From NCBI GenBank assembly GCA_013214355.1, contig JABSSL010000056.1, positions 1-50,300 of the forward strand: a DNA stretch of 50,300 bases, written 5' to 3'. Position numbers and translations under genes: made by a program. The stretch is from Saprospiraceae bacterium. Lineage in GTDB: Bacteria > Bacteroidota > Bacteroidia > Chitinophagales > Saprospiraceae. Below, piece after piece: positions 27,513 to 35,818 of this stretch. Under the pieces are notes generated by a model. It ran no database searches, had not been told where the DNA came from, and worked only from the letters and a program-made list of their open reading frames with translations. Numbering within the stretch: the first letter of the stretch is position 1; every line of letters starts with the position of its first letter.

Positions 27513-29510
27513 ATGATCAGATACACTAAAACATTTCTAATCCTATTTTTAGGGTTGCCGGTAATGCTTTTAGGTAAAAGTTTGGTCTTAACAACAGAGA
27601 AGACAACTTACGAATTAGGGGGGTACCTGGAAACATTACGGGAGGAGGGACTAACCATAACTGAAGCAAGGCAAGCGGCAATAGACGGTCGTTTTGCCAG
27701 TGTTCCCACGGGTACACCTATCCTTCCTTTTCAAGATTACTGGCTAAGAGTAGACCTTGATAATCAATATACCTATACGGAAGGGCATATTGAATGGATG
27801 TTGCAGTTTTCACGGACCTGGAGTCAGGTCGAAGTTTACTTCGAGGATATCGACGGGACGCTTAAAGCAAGAAAGAGCGGCTTGTTCACCCCAGTCTCTG
27901 ATCGAATCTTCAAGCTTGCCCTTCGCGAAAATGTAGTCAAGTTTAACCTAGCGGAAAAACAACAATCTACCCTCTATATTCGACTGAGAAGTGATCGTGT
28001 AGATGTACCTCCTACCCTATCCGTTCAGCTTTCCCCCGCAGAAGAATTCCTCAAGCAACTCAAGCGAAAGCGGCAACAGAATTCCTTTTTCGTGGGTTTC
28101 GTTTGGATGATGACTTTGTTAAGTATCTTGTTTTTCTTCCAAAGTTGGAGTAAGGTATACGTTTTCTATTCCATGTACCTTATCGGAGTGAGCACCTATG
28201 CTTCCTATGTTGAAGGTGATCTGCCCGACTACCTGATTAACCTACTTTTTCCTGAGCACCCACAATACATCTTTTTCGTTAAGCTGATCGTGTACCTGGC
28301 TATGGTGGGATATTTGCTATTTCTGCGCTCCTTTTTGAACTTGAAGGAGATGCTACCCCGCTGGGATAAAATATTCAATTTCACGATCTGGATGAGCCTG
28401 CCGCTGTTATTGCTGGATGCCTTTTTGATGATGCAATACAACTTCAGCTCGATTATCCCCGATCGGGTAACCTTAAGCTACGGCATTTACTTTGCGATTT
28501 TCAATTTGCTATTTCTGCGATCGCTTTATCTAACTAAGGACCCAAGGACCTACTTTATCATAGCGGGAATTTGTGCCATGAGTGCCGGTATCATCCTAAT
28601 GGTTATTGCCCGTTTACAAAGTCCAGAATTCTCTGTTGCCCATCTTGAGTTAGGTATTATCATTGAAATTCTGGCCTTTACCTTAGGCTTGGCCTACCGG
28701 CAACGCCTTACGGAGCGCGAACGTTTCAAAGCGCACTATGAGTTGGAGAAAAGTCAGTTCATCCAACAGCAGAAACAGGCAGAAGCCCAGCGCCTGCGTG
28801 AAGTGGATGAGTTAAAAAATCGACTCTATACCAATATTACCCATGAGTTTAGAACGCCATTGACCGTCATCATGGGCATGGCCAATGAAATTGACGACGA
28901 ACGGGTAAAGAAGTTAATCAACCGAAATAGCGAAAACCTTCTCCGCCTGATCAACCAGATTCTTGATCTGTCCAAATTAGAATCAGGCAAGATGAATCTA
29001 CATCTGGTACAAGGAGATATCATCGCCTATCTTCAGTACCTGACTGAATCTTTTCTTTCCGCAGCTGAAGCCAAGCAAATTCGCCTTTCTTTCTACCCGG
29101 AAGTGCCCACTCTAATGATGGACTTCGACGAAGAAAAGGTTCAGTTGATCGTCTATAACTTGCTCTCTAATGCAATCAAATTCACTCCGAATGGAGGGAA
29201 GATCATCTTTCATGCCCGTATACAAGAAATCAAGGAGGGTCAACAACTCCAATTGAAGGTACAGGATAGTGGTCCGGGGATTCCCCCCGCTGATCTTCCA
29301 TTCATCTTTGATCGCTTCTATCAGGTCGATAACCCTATGGTTGCCAATCAGGGTGGAACGGGCATAGGCTTGGCACTCACCAAGCAGCTCATAGAGTTGA
29401 TGGGGGGAGAGATTGCGGTGAGTAGCGAAGAAGGTCAAGGTAGTTTATTCACCTTCTTCCTTCCCATTACCAATAACGAAATGAAATTGGAGGAGGACTG
29501 GAAGCCTTGA
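27513..29510 (+). CDS. 7TM-DISM sensor histidine kinase
   Basis: From the ATG at 27513 the product is 665 residues. A signal/anchor helix leads to an extracytoplasmic jelly-roll sensor (about 30-180, 7TMR-DISM extracellular type, with FQDYWLRVDLDNQ...). Seven membrane helices follow (about 190-385), then a coiled linker (LTERERFKAHYELEKSQFIQQQKQ), a HisKA domain with His444 in NITHEFRTPLTVIMG, and a complete ATPase domain (N box NLLSNAIKF, DSGPGIP, GGTGIGLALTKQL). It senses an unknown periplasmic ligand, probably carbohydrate-like. The protein stops right after the ATPase domain, and an AraC DNA-binding domain follows in the -1 frame with a 4-bp overlap. In related hybrid kinases a receiver domain would sit between them. 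Confidence 0.88.
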   Translation: MIRYTKTFLILFLGLPVMLLGKSLVLTTEKTTYELGGYLETLREEGLTITEARQAAIDGRFASVPTGTPILPFQDYWLRVDLDNQYTYTEGHIEWMLQFSRTWSQVEVYFEDIDGTLKARKSGLFTPVSDRIFKLALRENVVKFNLAEKQQSTLYIRLRSDRVDVPPTLSVQLSPAEEFLKQLKRKRQQNSFFVGFVWMMTLLSILFFFQSWSKVYVFYSMYLIGVSTYASYVEGDLPDYLINLLFPEHPQYIFFVKLIVYLAMVGYLLFLRSFLNLKEMLPRWDKIFNFTIWMSLPLLLLDAFLMMQYNFSSIIPDRVTLSYGIYFAIFNLLFLRSLYLTKDPRTYFIIAGICAMSAGIILMVIARLQSPEFSVAHLELGIIIEILAFTLGLAYRQRLTERERFKAHYELEKSQFIQQQKQAEAQRLREVDELKNRLYTNITHEFRTPLTVIMGMANEIDDERVKKLINRNSENLLRLINQILDLSKLESGKMNLHLVQGDIIAYLQYLTESFLSAAEAKQIRLSFYPEVPTLMMDFDEEKVQLIVYNLLSNAIKFTPNGGKIIFHARIQEIKEGQQLQLKVQDSGPGIPPADLPFIFDRFYQVDNPMVANQGGTGIGLALTKQLIELMGGEIAVSSEEGQGSLFTFFLPITNNEMKLEEDWKP

Positions 29511-29800
29511 AAAAGTGTATAGGAGATCAGCTGGACAATTCTGACCTTTCTGTCAACGATCTTTGTCGAGCCGTGCAGCTGAGCCACGCTCACCTGTATC
29601 GAAAGTTGAAGGCACTTACCAACCTGACCCCAGTACAGTTCATTCGGTATATCCGGCTGAAGAAAGCCAGAAACCTCCTGGAGAACTCCTCCATGAATAT
29701 ATCTGAGATAGCCTATGCTGTAGGGTTTTCGGACCCCAATTACTTTAGTAGAATCTACCACAAGGAAATGGGCGTCACGCCAAGTGAAAGCCGGAAGTAG
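29507..29800 (+). CDS. Stand-alone AraC-type DNA-binding domain, remnant of a hybrid kinase
   Basis: A 97-residue open frame consisting only of an AraC/HTH_18 domain (LSVNDLCRAVQLSHAHLYRKLKALTNL; MNISEIAYAVGFSDPNYFSRIYHKEMGVTPSESRK). The frame opens at a TTG at 29507 that overlaps the kinase stop as TTGA; there is no ATG before the domain. The first residues (LKKCIGDQLDNSDLSV) match the linker that normally follows the receiver domain of Bacteroidota hybrid kinases. The simplest reading is that a receiver of about 120 residues was lost by a deletion that also shifted frame. It could still be made by reinitiation at the overlapping TTG, or it may be a decaying 3' end. Domain residues look intact. 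Confidence 0.65.
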   Translation: MKKCIGDQLDNSDLSVNDLCRAVQLSHAHLYRKLKALTNLTPVQFIRYIRLKKARNLLENSSMNISEIAYAVGFSDPNYFSRIYHKEMGVTPSESRK

Positions 29801-30150
29801 TTCTTCTTGAGCATTTCTTTCCATAATCAGGTATCTCACCAAAAAAAGTCAACTTTCTTTTATTTTAACCAAAAAAGTTATACTTTGAAGACCATTCTGG
29901 GAGTACTCCCAATCAATGGTCAGCCAGAAGGAGCAAAAATTGGCCCATTGAATTCTAGCATTACTGCATAAAAAGTTTGTAAAATTGCAGGCGCATTCGA
30001 TTCGTGCGGAGTGGTCCCGACTGAGTCACTCCTACTTTTCGCAGTCGCCCTTATTAACGATGAAGTTATCTCAAGTTTTCTGCTGCTGGTGAAAACAGCA
30101 TTTTGTAACTCAGTGAGAAAACTTTAGACACTTCGATAAAACTAGTTTGA
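29801..30150. other. Intergenic region before the helicase gene
   Basis: About 350 bp with no coding frame. It has an A/T-rich first half with repeated A- and T-runs, then an inverted repeat GGAGTG/CACTCC around 30008-30032, and a small TGCTG/CAGCA stem around 30080-30102. These could be structure in the helicase leader. No TAnnTTTG box with a good -33 is visible. Confidence 0.4.
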
Positions 30151-32436
30151 ATGATTCCAGGTGGTGGTAGCTATTTAGATGGGTTAAATGATATTCAACG
30201 GCAAGCAGTAACCAATACCGAAGGCCCAGTGCTAGTGGTAGCGGGTCCAGGCTCAGGAAAGACCCGGGTGCTTACCTATAGAATAGCCCATATCATCGAA
30301 AAAGGCGCCGCTCCTTGGCAAATTCTCGCCCTGACCTTTACCAATAAGGCCGCTCGAGAAATGAAGGAACGGATTGAAAAAGTGGTGGGAGCCAGAGCCA
30401 ATAGCGTATGGGCAGGTACTTTTCACTCGATTTTTGCCCGGATTCTTCGGGTAGAAGCAGACAAGATCGGTTATCCCAGCAATTTCACTATCTACGATTC
30501 AGATGACACCAAAAGTCTACTCTCCACCATCATCAAGGAGATGAACTTGGACAAGAGTGTGTATAACATAAATACGATCCGCAGTCGAATCTCCTCGGCT
30601 AAGAGTAACTTGATCACCCCCAAATTATATGCGGAAAATGATGAGTTGAAAACCCAAGATCGCATGGCCAAGATGCCGCTGGTTCATCAGATCTATGGTA
30701 AATACACGGCTCGCTGCAAGCGGGCAGGTGCAATGGACTTCGATGATCTACTCTACCGCCTTTATGAATTACTCCAAAGCAATCCTGATAATGTCATTGA
30801 AAAGTATCGCAACAAATTCAAATACGTTTTGGTAGATGAGTTTCAAGATACCAATCACTTGCAGTACTCCATCGTTCGTAAGTTGGTCAATTATGAGAAC
30901 AGCCTAAGAAACATTTGTGTGGTAGGGGACGATGCGCAAAGTATCTATGCATTCCGCGGTGCTACCATCCAAAACATCCTTGATTTTGAAGAGGATTTTA
31001 AAAAGTACAACATCAAGGTGTTCAAGTTAGAGCAAAACTACCGCTCTACTGAGCATATTGTACAAGCTGCCAATGAGGTTATTCTCAACAACCGACGGCA
31101 GATTCAGAAAAAAATCTGGTCAGATAAAGGCCAAGGCAATAAGATCAAGGTCATTAAGGCTATGACCGACAATGAGGAGGGCAAAAGAGTAGCGGATACG
31201 ATCCTGGAACAAAAAAATCGTTTTCACCTCAGCAACAGTGATATTGCTATCCTCTACCGAACCAATGCTCAATCTAGAATCTTTGAGGAGTACCTAAGGC
31301 GATACAATATCCCATACCGAGTATTCGGTGGTTTGTCCTTCTATCAGCGCAAGGAAGTCAAAGACATGATTGCCTACTTGCGCTTGGTAGTAAATCAGAA
31401 TGACGAAGAAGCTCTGCGTCGGGTAATCAATTTCCCCAAAAGAGGGATTGGTAAAACGACGATTGAAAAGCTTAGTCAAATCGCGGATGCCACCAATCAG
31501 ACCATGTGGGAATGCCTGCCAGCTGTACCTGCCAGCACGCGCGCCAAGAATTCCATCGGCGAATTCCGGAAGATGATCATGAGCGCCAAGCAGCGGGTTG
31601 ACTCTGCCAATGCATATGAGTTGGCGACCTACGTAGCTAAACGTTCAGGTCTAATCGATCTAATGAAAGCAGATACTTCTATTGAAGGAATGGGGCGTTT
31701 GGAAAACATCAATGCCTTATTGGATGGAATCAATGCCTTTGTGGAGGAAGATACACTGATTGATACGGAATCAATCCCCGATAAATCCCTAGCCAGTTAC
31801 CTACAAAACATTGCCTTATTGACAGACTTTGACGAAAAGAACAATAATGGAGATTTTGTTACCCTCATGTCTGTGCATTCTGCCAAAGGTTTGGAATTCA
31901 AATCGATCTATGTTGTAGGCTTAGAGGAAAATTTATTCCCTTCTGCCATGGCACTCGATAGTAAGGATGGCTTGGATGAAGAGCGTCGCTTATTCTATGT
32001 AGCTGTCACCAGAGCGGAGCAATTTTTAACATTGAGTTTTGCTAATTCCCGCTATCGGTTTGGAAAAATGCGCTTTAACCAAGCTAGCCGCTTTTTAGAG
32101 GAAATTCCTCCCATTCATATCGAAAGCACCGGCTATATCCGATCTAAATCACCAGCGAGCCAGGCCCCTCAAGGCGCAAGGATCGTCGGTAATTTCAAAA
32201 AGCCTCGGACGGCGCAAAGCAGTCGCTTGATGGTTGATCCCTCTACGTTCAAGCCCAACTCGCCGGATGAGATCCAAGTGGGCATGAAAATTCTACACAT
32301 GAAATTTGGGGAAGGTAAGGTATTGAGCATTGACGGTGGAAAAGATAATCGCGTAGCGACTATCTTCTTTCAGGGGGTAGATAACCCAGAGCGCCGGATT
32401 ATGTTGCGCTTTGCGAAGTTGCAGATTTTAAGTTAG
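30151..32436 (+). CDS. pcrA: UvrD/PcrA-type ATP-dependent DNA helicase
   Basis: A 761-residue superfamily 1A helicase that unwinds DNA 3' to 5' in nucleotide excision and mismatch repair and removes RecA or stalled RNA polymerase. All motifs are present: Q motif (LNDIQRQAV), Walker A (AGPGSGKT, residues 31-38), Ia (LTFTNKAAREMKERI), DEFQD box (LVDEFQDTNHLQY), motif III (GDDAQSIYAFRGA), motif IV (LEQNYRS), motif V (MSVHSAKGLEFKSIYVVGLEE) and motif VI (RRLFYVAVTRAE). The C-terminal module (VGMKILHMKFGEGKVLSIDG) is the RNA-polymerase-binding Tudor-like fold of PcrA/UvrD. Length is typical. The symbol could equally be uvrD. Confidence 0.93.
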   Translation: MIPGGGSYLDGLNDIQRQAVTNTEGPVLVVAGPGSGKTRVLTYRIAHIIEKGAAPWQILALTFTNKAAREMKERIEKVVGARANSVWAGTFHSIFARILRVEADKIGYPSNFTIYDSDDTKSLLSTIIKEMNLDKSVYNINTIRSRISSAKSNLITPKLYAENDELKTQDRMAKMPLVHQIYGKYTARCKRAGAMDFDDLLYRLYELLQSNPDNVIEKYRNKFKYVLVDEFQDTNHLQYSIVRKLVNYENSLRNICVVGDDAQSIYAFRGATIQNILDFEEDFKKYNIKVFKLEQNYRSTEHIVQAANEVILNNRRQIQKKIWSDKGQGNKIKVIKAMTDNEEGKRVADTILEQKNRFHLSNSDIAILYRTNAQSRIFEEYLRRYNIPYRVFGGLSFYQRKEVKDMIAYLRLVVNQNDEEALRRVINFPKRGIGKTTIEKLSQIADATNQTMWECLPAVPASTRAKNSIGEFRKMIMSAKQRVDSANAYELATYVAKRSGLIDLMKADTSIEGMGRLENINALLDGINAFVEEDTLIDTESIPDKSLASYLQNIALLTDFDEKNNNGDFVTLMSVHSAKGLEFKSIYVVGLEENLFPSAMALDSKDGLDEERRLFYVAVTRAEQFLTLSFANSRYRFGKMRFNQASRFLEEIPPIHIESTGYIRSKSPASQAPQGARIVGNFKKPRTAQSSRLMVDPSTFKPNSPDEIQVGMKILHMKFGEGKVLSIDGGKDNRVATIFFQGVDNPERRIMLRFAKLQILS

Positions 32437-32465
32437 TTGCAAAATTAAGCAGTGGGACCATAAAT

Positions 32466-32503
32466 ACGCCGAAGGCGATCCGGTCATTGATCACCTTCGG
32501 CGT
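32466..32503. terminator. Hairpin between convergent genes
   Basis: A 14-bp stem (32466-32479 with 32490-32503, one C-A mismatch on plus, a G-U pair on minus) with a 10-nt loop lies between the helicase stop and the stop of the convergent VWA gene. There is no T-run on either side, so it may end transcription weakly in both directions or block 3' exonucleases. Confidence 0.6.
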
Positions 32504-32510
32504 ACCAAAA

Positions 32511-34391
32511 CTAAGATTGGATACGGAACACTTGTTTCGACTCCCACTTCCCATCTTTCTCAAAGCCAATCAGATAGGAGCCAGCTGGGAAAGCACTGAG
32601 GTCCAACTGGAAACGTGGATCTGGGGCAGCGAATCGCTTTAATATCTTCCCATTGAGATCGGAAAGGAATACCTCTTCAGGGGCGCTATTATCCCAGTTT
32701 ACGGTCAATGGCCCAGCGGTGGGGTTAGGGAACAGTTTCCAGAGACTGGCAATATCACTTGGACTAGTTCTAATAGGACTTGGCCAAAGGTCGGCTATAT
32801 TTTCTTCTAGCATCTCTTCTTCGCAATCTGGCGCATAAGAAAATTGATACACCAAGCGTACCATGAGGTCATTAAGCTTTTCCACTTCCCAATCATCTGT
32901 GGTAGGCTTGATGTGTGGATTACCAATTCCACTATCATCCGTCAGAAACACGTAGGTACCATTGGTGGCCAAGGCGATGGAACGAAAAAGGTACTCTGCA
33001 CTTTTATTGATACCGCTAGCCACCACGGGGATGATGCGAATGCCTTTGGCGGCAGCCAGTTGTGTCAATTGCGTCATTTTAAGCACAGTAGAATCATCCT
33101 GATGTGGAGGCGCATCCAATACCATAAATAATAGGCGAGCTCTAGCCTTTGGATTCCAGTCCAGTTCCTTCAGGGCACGTTCCAAGCCTTCTTCTACTGC
33201 CTCTGGATAGTCGCCCCCGCCACCTGCAGATTGCTTCTTGATAAAATCTAAAGTAGGCTTTAAGTCGGCTTGCAAGGGAGACGTACGTGTGAGGTACTGC
33301 TCGCCTCTGTCTCGATAAAATATAGAACCCGTTCGCAAAGACAAGCCTGGTAAAGTATCCTTTACCTTATCAATAACGTCGGCCAATTCTGCCTGTAGAT
33401 AATGAATTTCATCCCCCATGGAGCCGGTAGCATCCACCATGAAAGCGATGTCTACCGCATCATTTAGATCACAGTAGGTAGGCACCTTAAGCATATTGAT
33501 CCCCTGGTGAAATGTAGTCACTCCCTTAAATGGATAGGACTTCCCTCCTACTTCGGCATGGATAGATAAAGCATTACCCATTTGTGTCTCTTCAAAAAGA
33601 TTAGCCCAAAGTTCAGCTTTACCTGTATTATCGGTAAAGCTTTCCCAAATCGTTTGGGCGCCATCCTTGAGCATGACTTTCACATTCACCAAAGGTTTTC
33701 CCTTTTCTCCCAGCAATTGTACGGCATACCGTTGCTTTGGATGGATTTTCCAACTCTTTTGATAGGTTTCCAAATCTGATTCCGCGATATCCTGCCACAA
33801 TTCCCACTTACTAAAATCATGTAGTTCTCCAGCAGTCAATTGCCCCGCAGCTACCTTAGCGGCTTCCCGATCCAAAAAGGATGCCCCACCAGCAAAATCG
33901 GCGCTCACCGGTGCCATGGACGGAGAAGCCATAGACGGGGAAGCCGCAGCAGATCGAGCGAAGCTATGGGATGCTGTCCCCCTGATCTTTAGTTCCGCTG
34001 GAGCCGCTGACTTGGGTAAGCTCAACTCCTCACTGATGGCCATATCACTAAATTCAAGCCCTTCTTTGCCCGTGATCACAACAGATTCCGAAAGGATCCC
34101 CCCCTCTTTCAACTGGATATGCAAATCCGTTGCCCCAGCAGCTACCTTTTCTCTCTTTTTTTCGAATCCAACATAGCTGAATTCTAGCACCACTAAGGTA
34201 TCAGGTAATTGGATCCGGAATTTCCCCGCAATATCCGTAATGGTCGCATGCCCAGCTTCCGGAAAATATACGGAAGCACCAATCAAAGGGCTCCCTGCCA
34301 AGTCAGTTACTTTACCTTTCAAGATTCTATCTTGTGTATATCCTTCTACCAGGAACAAGAGGCCCAGGATTAGCAACAGTATTTTTTTCAT
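32511..34391 (-). CDS. T9SS-exported VWA protein with carboxypeptidase-regulatory-like domain
   Basis: From the ATG at 34391 the product is 626 residues. A longer frame from 34433 would put 14 residues before the signal peptide (MKKILLLILGLLFLVEGYTQ). Domains in order: a CarboxypepD_reg-like domain (LKGKVTDLAGSPLIGASVYFPEAGHATITDIAGKF) ending in SESVVITG, a Ser/Ala/Pro-rich linker, a beta module, a von Willebrand A domain with the metal-site motif VDATGSMGDE, and a T9SS type A sorting domain (LFPNPTAGPLTV ... FPAGSYLIGFE). It is exported to the surface. VWA proteins bind partners through a metal site; the partner is unknown. The N-terminal domain is the one found on TonB-dependent transporters, here without a barrel. 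Confidence 0.88.
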   Translation of the reverse strand: MKKILLLILGLLFLVEGYTQDRILKGKVTDLAGSPLIGASVYFPEAGHATITDIAGKFRIQLPDTLVVLEFSYVGFEKKREKVAAGATDLHIQLKEGGILSESVVITGKEGLEFSDMAISEELSLPKSAAPAELKIRGTASHSFARSAAASPSMASPSMAPVSADFAGGASFLDREAAKVAAGQLTAGELHDFSKWELWQDIAESDLETYQKSWKIHPKQRYAVQLLGEKGKPLVNVKVMLKDGAQTIWESFTDNTGKAELWANLFEETQMGNALSIHAEVGGKSYPFKGVTTFHQGINMLKVPTYCDLNDAVDIAFMVDATGSMGDEIHYLQAELADVIDKVKDTLPGLSLRTGSIFYRDRGEQYLTRTSPLQADLKPTLDFIKKQSAGGGGDYPEAVEEGLERALKELDWNPKARARLLFMVLDAPPHQDDSTVLKMTQLTQLAAAKGIRIIPVVASGINKSAEYLFRSIALATNGTYVFLTDDSGIGNPHIKPTTDDWEVEKLNDLMVRLVYQFSYAPDCEEEMLEENIADLWPSPIRTSPSDIASLWKLFPNPTAGPLTVNWDNSAPEEVFLSDLNGKILKRFAAPDPRFQLDLSAFPAGSYLIGFEKDGKWESKQVFRIQS

Positions 34392-34507
34392 CAGATAAAT
34401 TGGATTTAATGGCGTAATAATTGAAGTTTTCACAGAAGTTGTTTAGGAATAGCTCCCTGACCGCGATGAAGCCCTGTTTGACTCAGCAGTCATTCTCTAA
34501 CAACTTC

Positions 34508-34558
34508 ATAGGTAAGATGCAGGAGCCAGTAGAATTACATAACTTACCTATATTTTTT
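34508..34558 (+). promoter_or_regulatory. Inverted repeat with T-run upstream of the serine hydrolase
   Basis: ATAGGTAAG (34508-34516) and its exact complement CTTACCTAT (34543-34551) are separated by 26 bp and followed within two bases by seven T. It sits 20 bp before the hydrolase ATG. As RNA it would be a terminator-like attenuator in the leader; as DNA it could be a two-site operator. The sequence alone does not decide. Confidence 0.5.
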
Positions 34559-34578
34559 TCCAAAAAAACTCGGACCCG

Positions 34579-35667
34579 ATGGACATCACCCGCAATTCAA
34601 GCCCTTTCCTGGTTCTTTTCTTACTTCCACTTTTACTTTTTAACCCCCGACAGATTAGTGCCCAAGTCGATAGCCTCCGCATGGATACTATGCGCCAACA
34701 GATCACCTCGGGACATTACCCCAAAATCCATTCGGTATTGGTTCAGCAGTCCGGAGCATTGAAGTATGAGGCCTATTTCGATGGCTATACTGTTGATAGT
34801 TTACATGATACGCGTTCCGCCTTTAAATCCATCACCAGCCTTTTAGCTGGGATAGCCCTAGATAAAGGATATCTAGAAAGTCTAGATGTTCCCTTATTAC
34901 AGTTTTTCCCCGATTTCAATCCAAAAGATGCTCGTAAGGAGCAAATCAGTCTTCGGCATTTACTGGAGATGAGGGGAGGGTTCAAGGTCGAGGAATTCTA
35001 TGGTATAGGGCCCTACTTAGAAGATGAAATGTGGGAAACAGACAATTGGGTCAAATACGCCCTAGAAGTTCCCATGAAAGAAAAGCCTGGGCTAAATTTT
35101 TCTTACAATTCTTGCGAACCGATGTTGGTTGGGGCAGCTTTATCACTTGCGACGGGAAAGAGCATCATGGATTTTAGTAAGGAACACTTATTTGAACCAC
35201 TAGGCATAATAGATTATCGCTGGACCATCTCACCAGAGGGTTATGGCATGACAGCGGGTTCCTTCTTCATGAAGCCGCGAGATATGGTCAAGCTAGGTGA
35301 ATTGGTTTTACAAGAAGGAACTTGGCAAGGACAGTCGATCATCTCAGCCCCCTGGATTAGTACTTCCACTCGTTGCCAAACCCCAATAGATTTTTCTTTC
35401 GTTAGGTATTCCCGCATGGACGATGCAGCGGTTCAGAGTGCCAGATATGGCTACTACTGGTACAAAGAGCGTCTACGCTATCAGGGTATAGATACCGTTG
35501 TCCTGTTTGCCTCTGGTAACGGCGGGCAATACATCATGATCCTACCGGATTGGGATATGGTTGTCGTATTTACGGGTGGGAATTATGGAAATTGGCGAGG
35601 TAAATTACCTTTTGAAATACTCTTAAAGTACATCTTACCCAGCTTTGAGAAACCGGGAAAAAATTAG
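34579..35667 (+). CDS. Secreted serine hydrolase, class C beta-lactamase fold
   Basis: A 362-residue protein with a signal peptide ending near NPRQISAQ. The active site matches the class C beta-lactamase/DD-peptidase family: SxxK in TRSAFKSITSLLAG (Ser80, Lys83), the Tyr motif in FSYNSCEPMLVGAAL, and the third, Gly-rich element in ASGNGGQYIMILP. Bacteroidota homologues are mostly esterases or peptidases, not resistance enzymes, and the substrate here is unknown. It is transcribed away from the VWA gene, with an inverted repeat between that may control it. Confidence 0.85.
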   Translation: MDITRNSSPFLVLFLLPLLLFNPRQISAQVDSLRMDTMRQQITSGHYPKIHSVLVQQSGALKYEAYFDGYTVDSLHDTRSAFKSITSLLAGIALDKGYLESLDVPLLQFFPDFNPKDARKEQISLRHLLEMRGGFKVEEFYGIGPYLEDEMWETDNWVKYALEVPMKEKPGLNFSYNSCEPMLVGAALSLATGKSIMDFSKEHLFEPLGIIDYRWTISPEGYGMTAGSFFMKPRDMVKLGELVLQEGTWQGQSIISAPWISTSTRCQTPIDFSFVRYSRMDDAAVQSARYGYYWYKERLRYQGIDTVVLFASGNGGQYIMILPDWDMVVVFTGGNYGNWRGKLPFEILLKYILPSFEKPGKN

Positions 35668-35818
35668 CACAACCTACCTAACAACTATTCGTATAATCGT
35701 AGATGGAGAAAAATATCTGTAACATTTCCCCAGTTTACTTAATATATTAGCAGCTGCGAATCAGATATTGCGACAATAGATACCTTAATAGACAGAAGAA
35801 AGACAAGAAGGATCGACT

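Noticed and set aside
29500-29515. Programmed -1 frameshift joining the kinase and the AraC domain
   Set aside because: No slippery heptamer precedes the stop; the A-run lies after it. Reinitiation at the overlapping TTG, or decay, is more likely.
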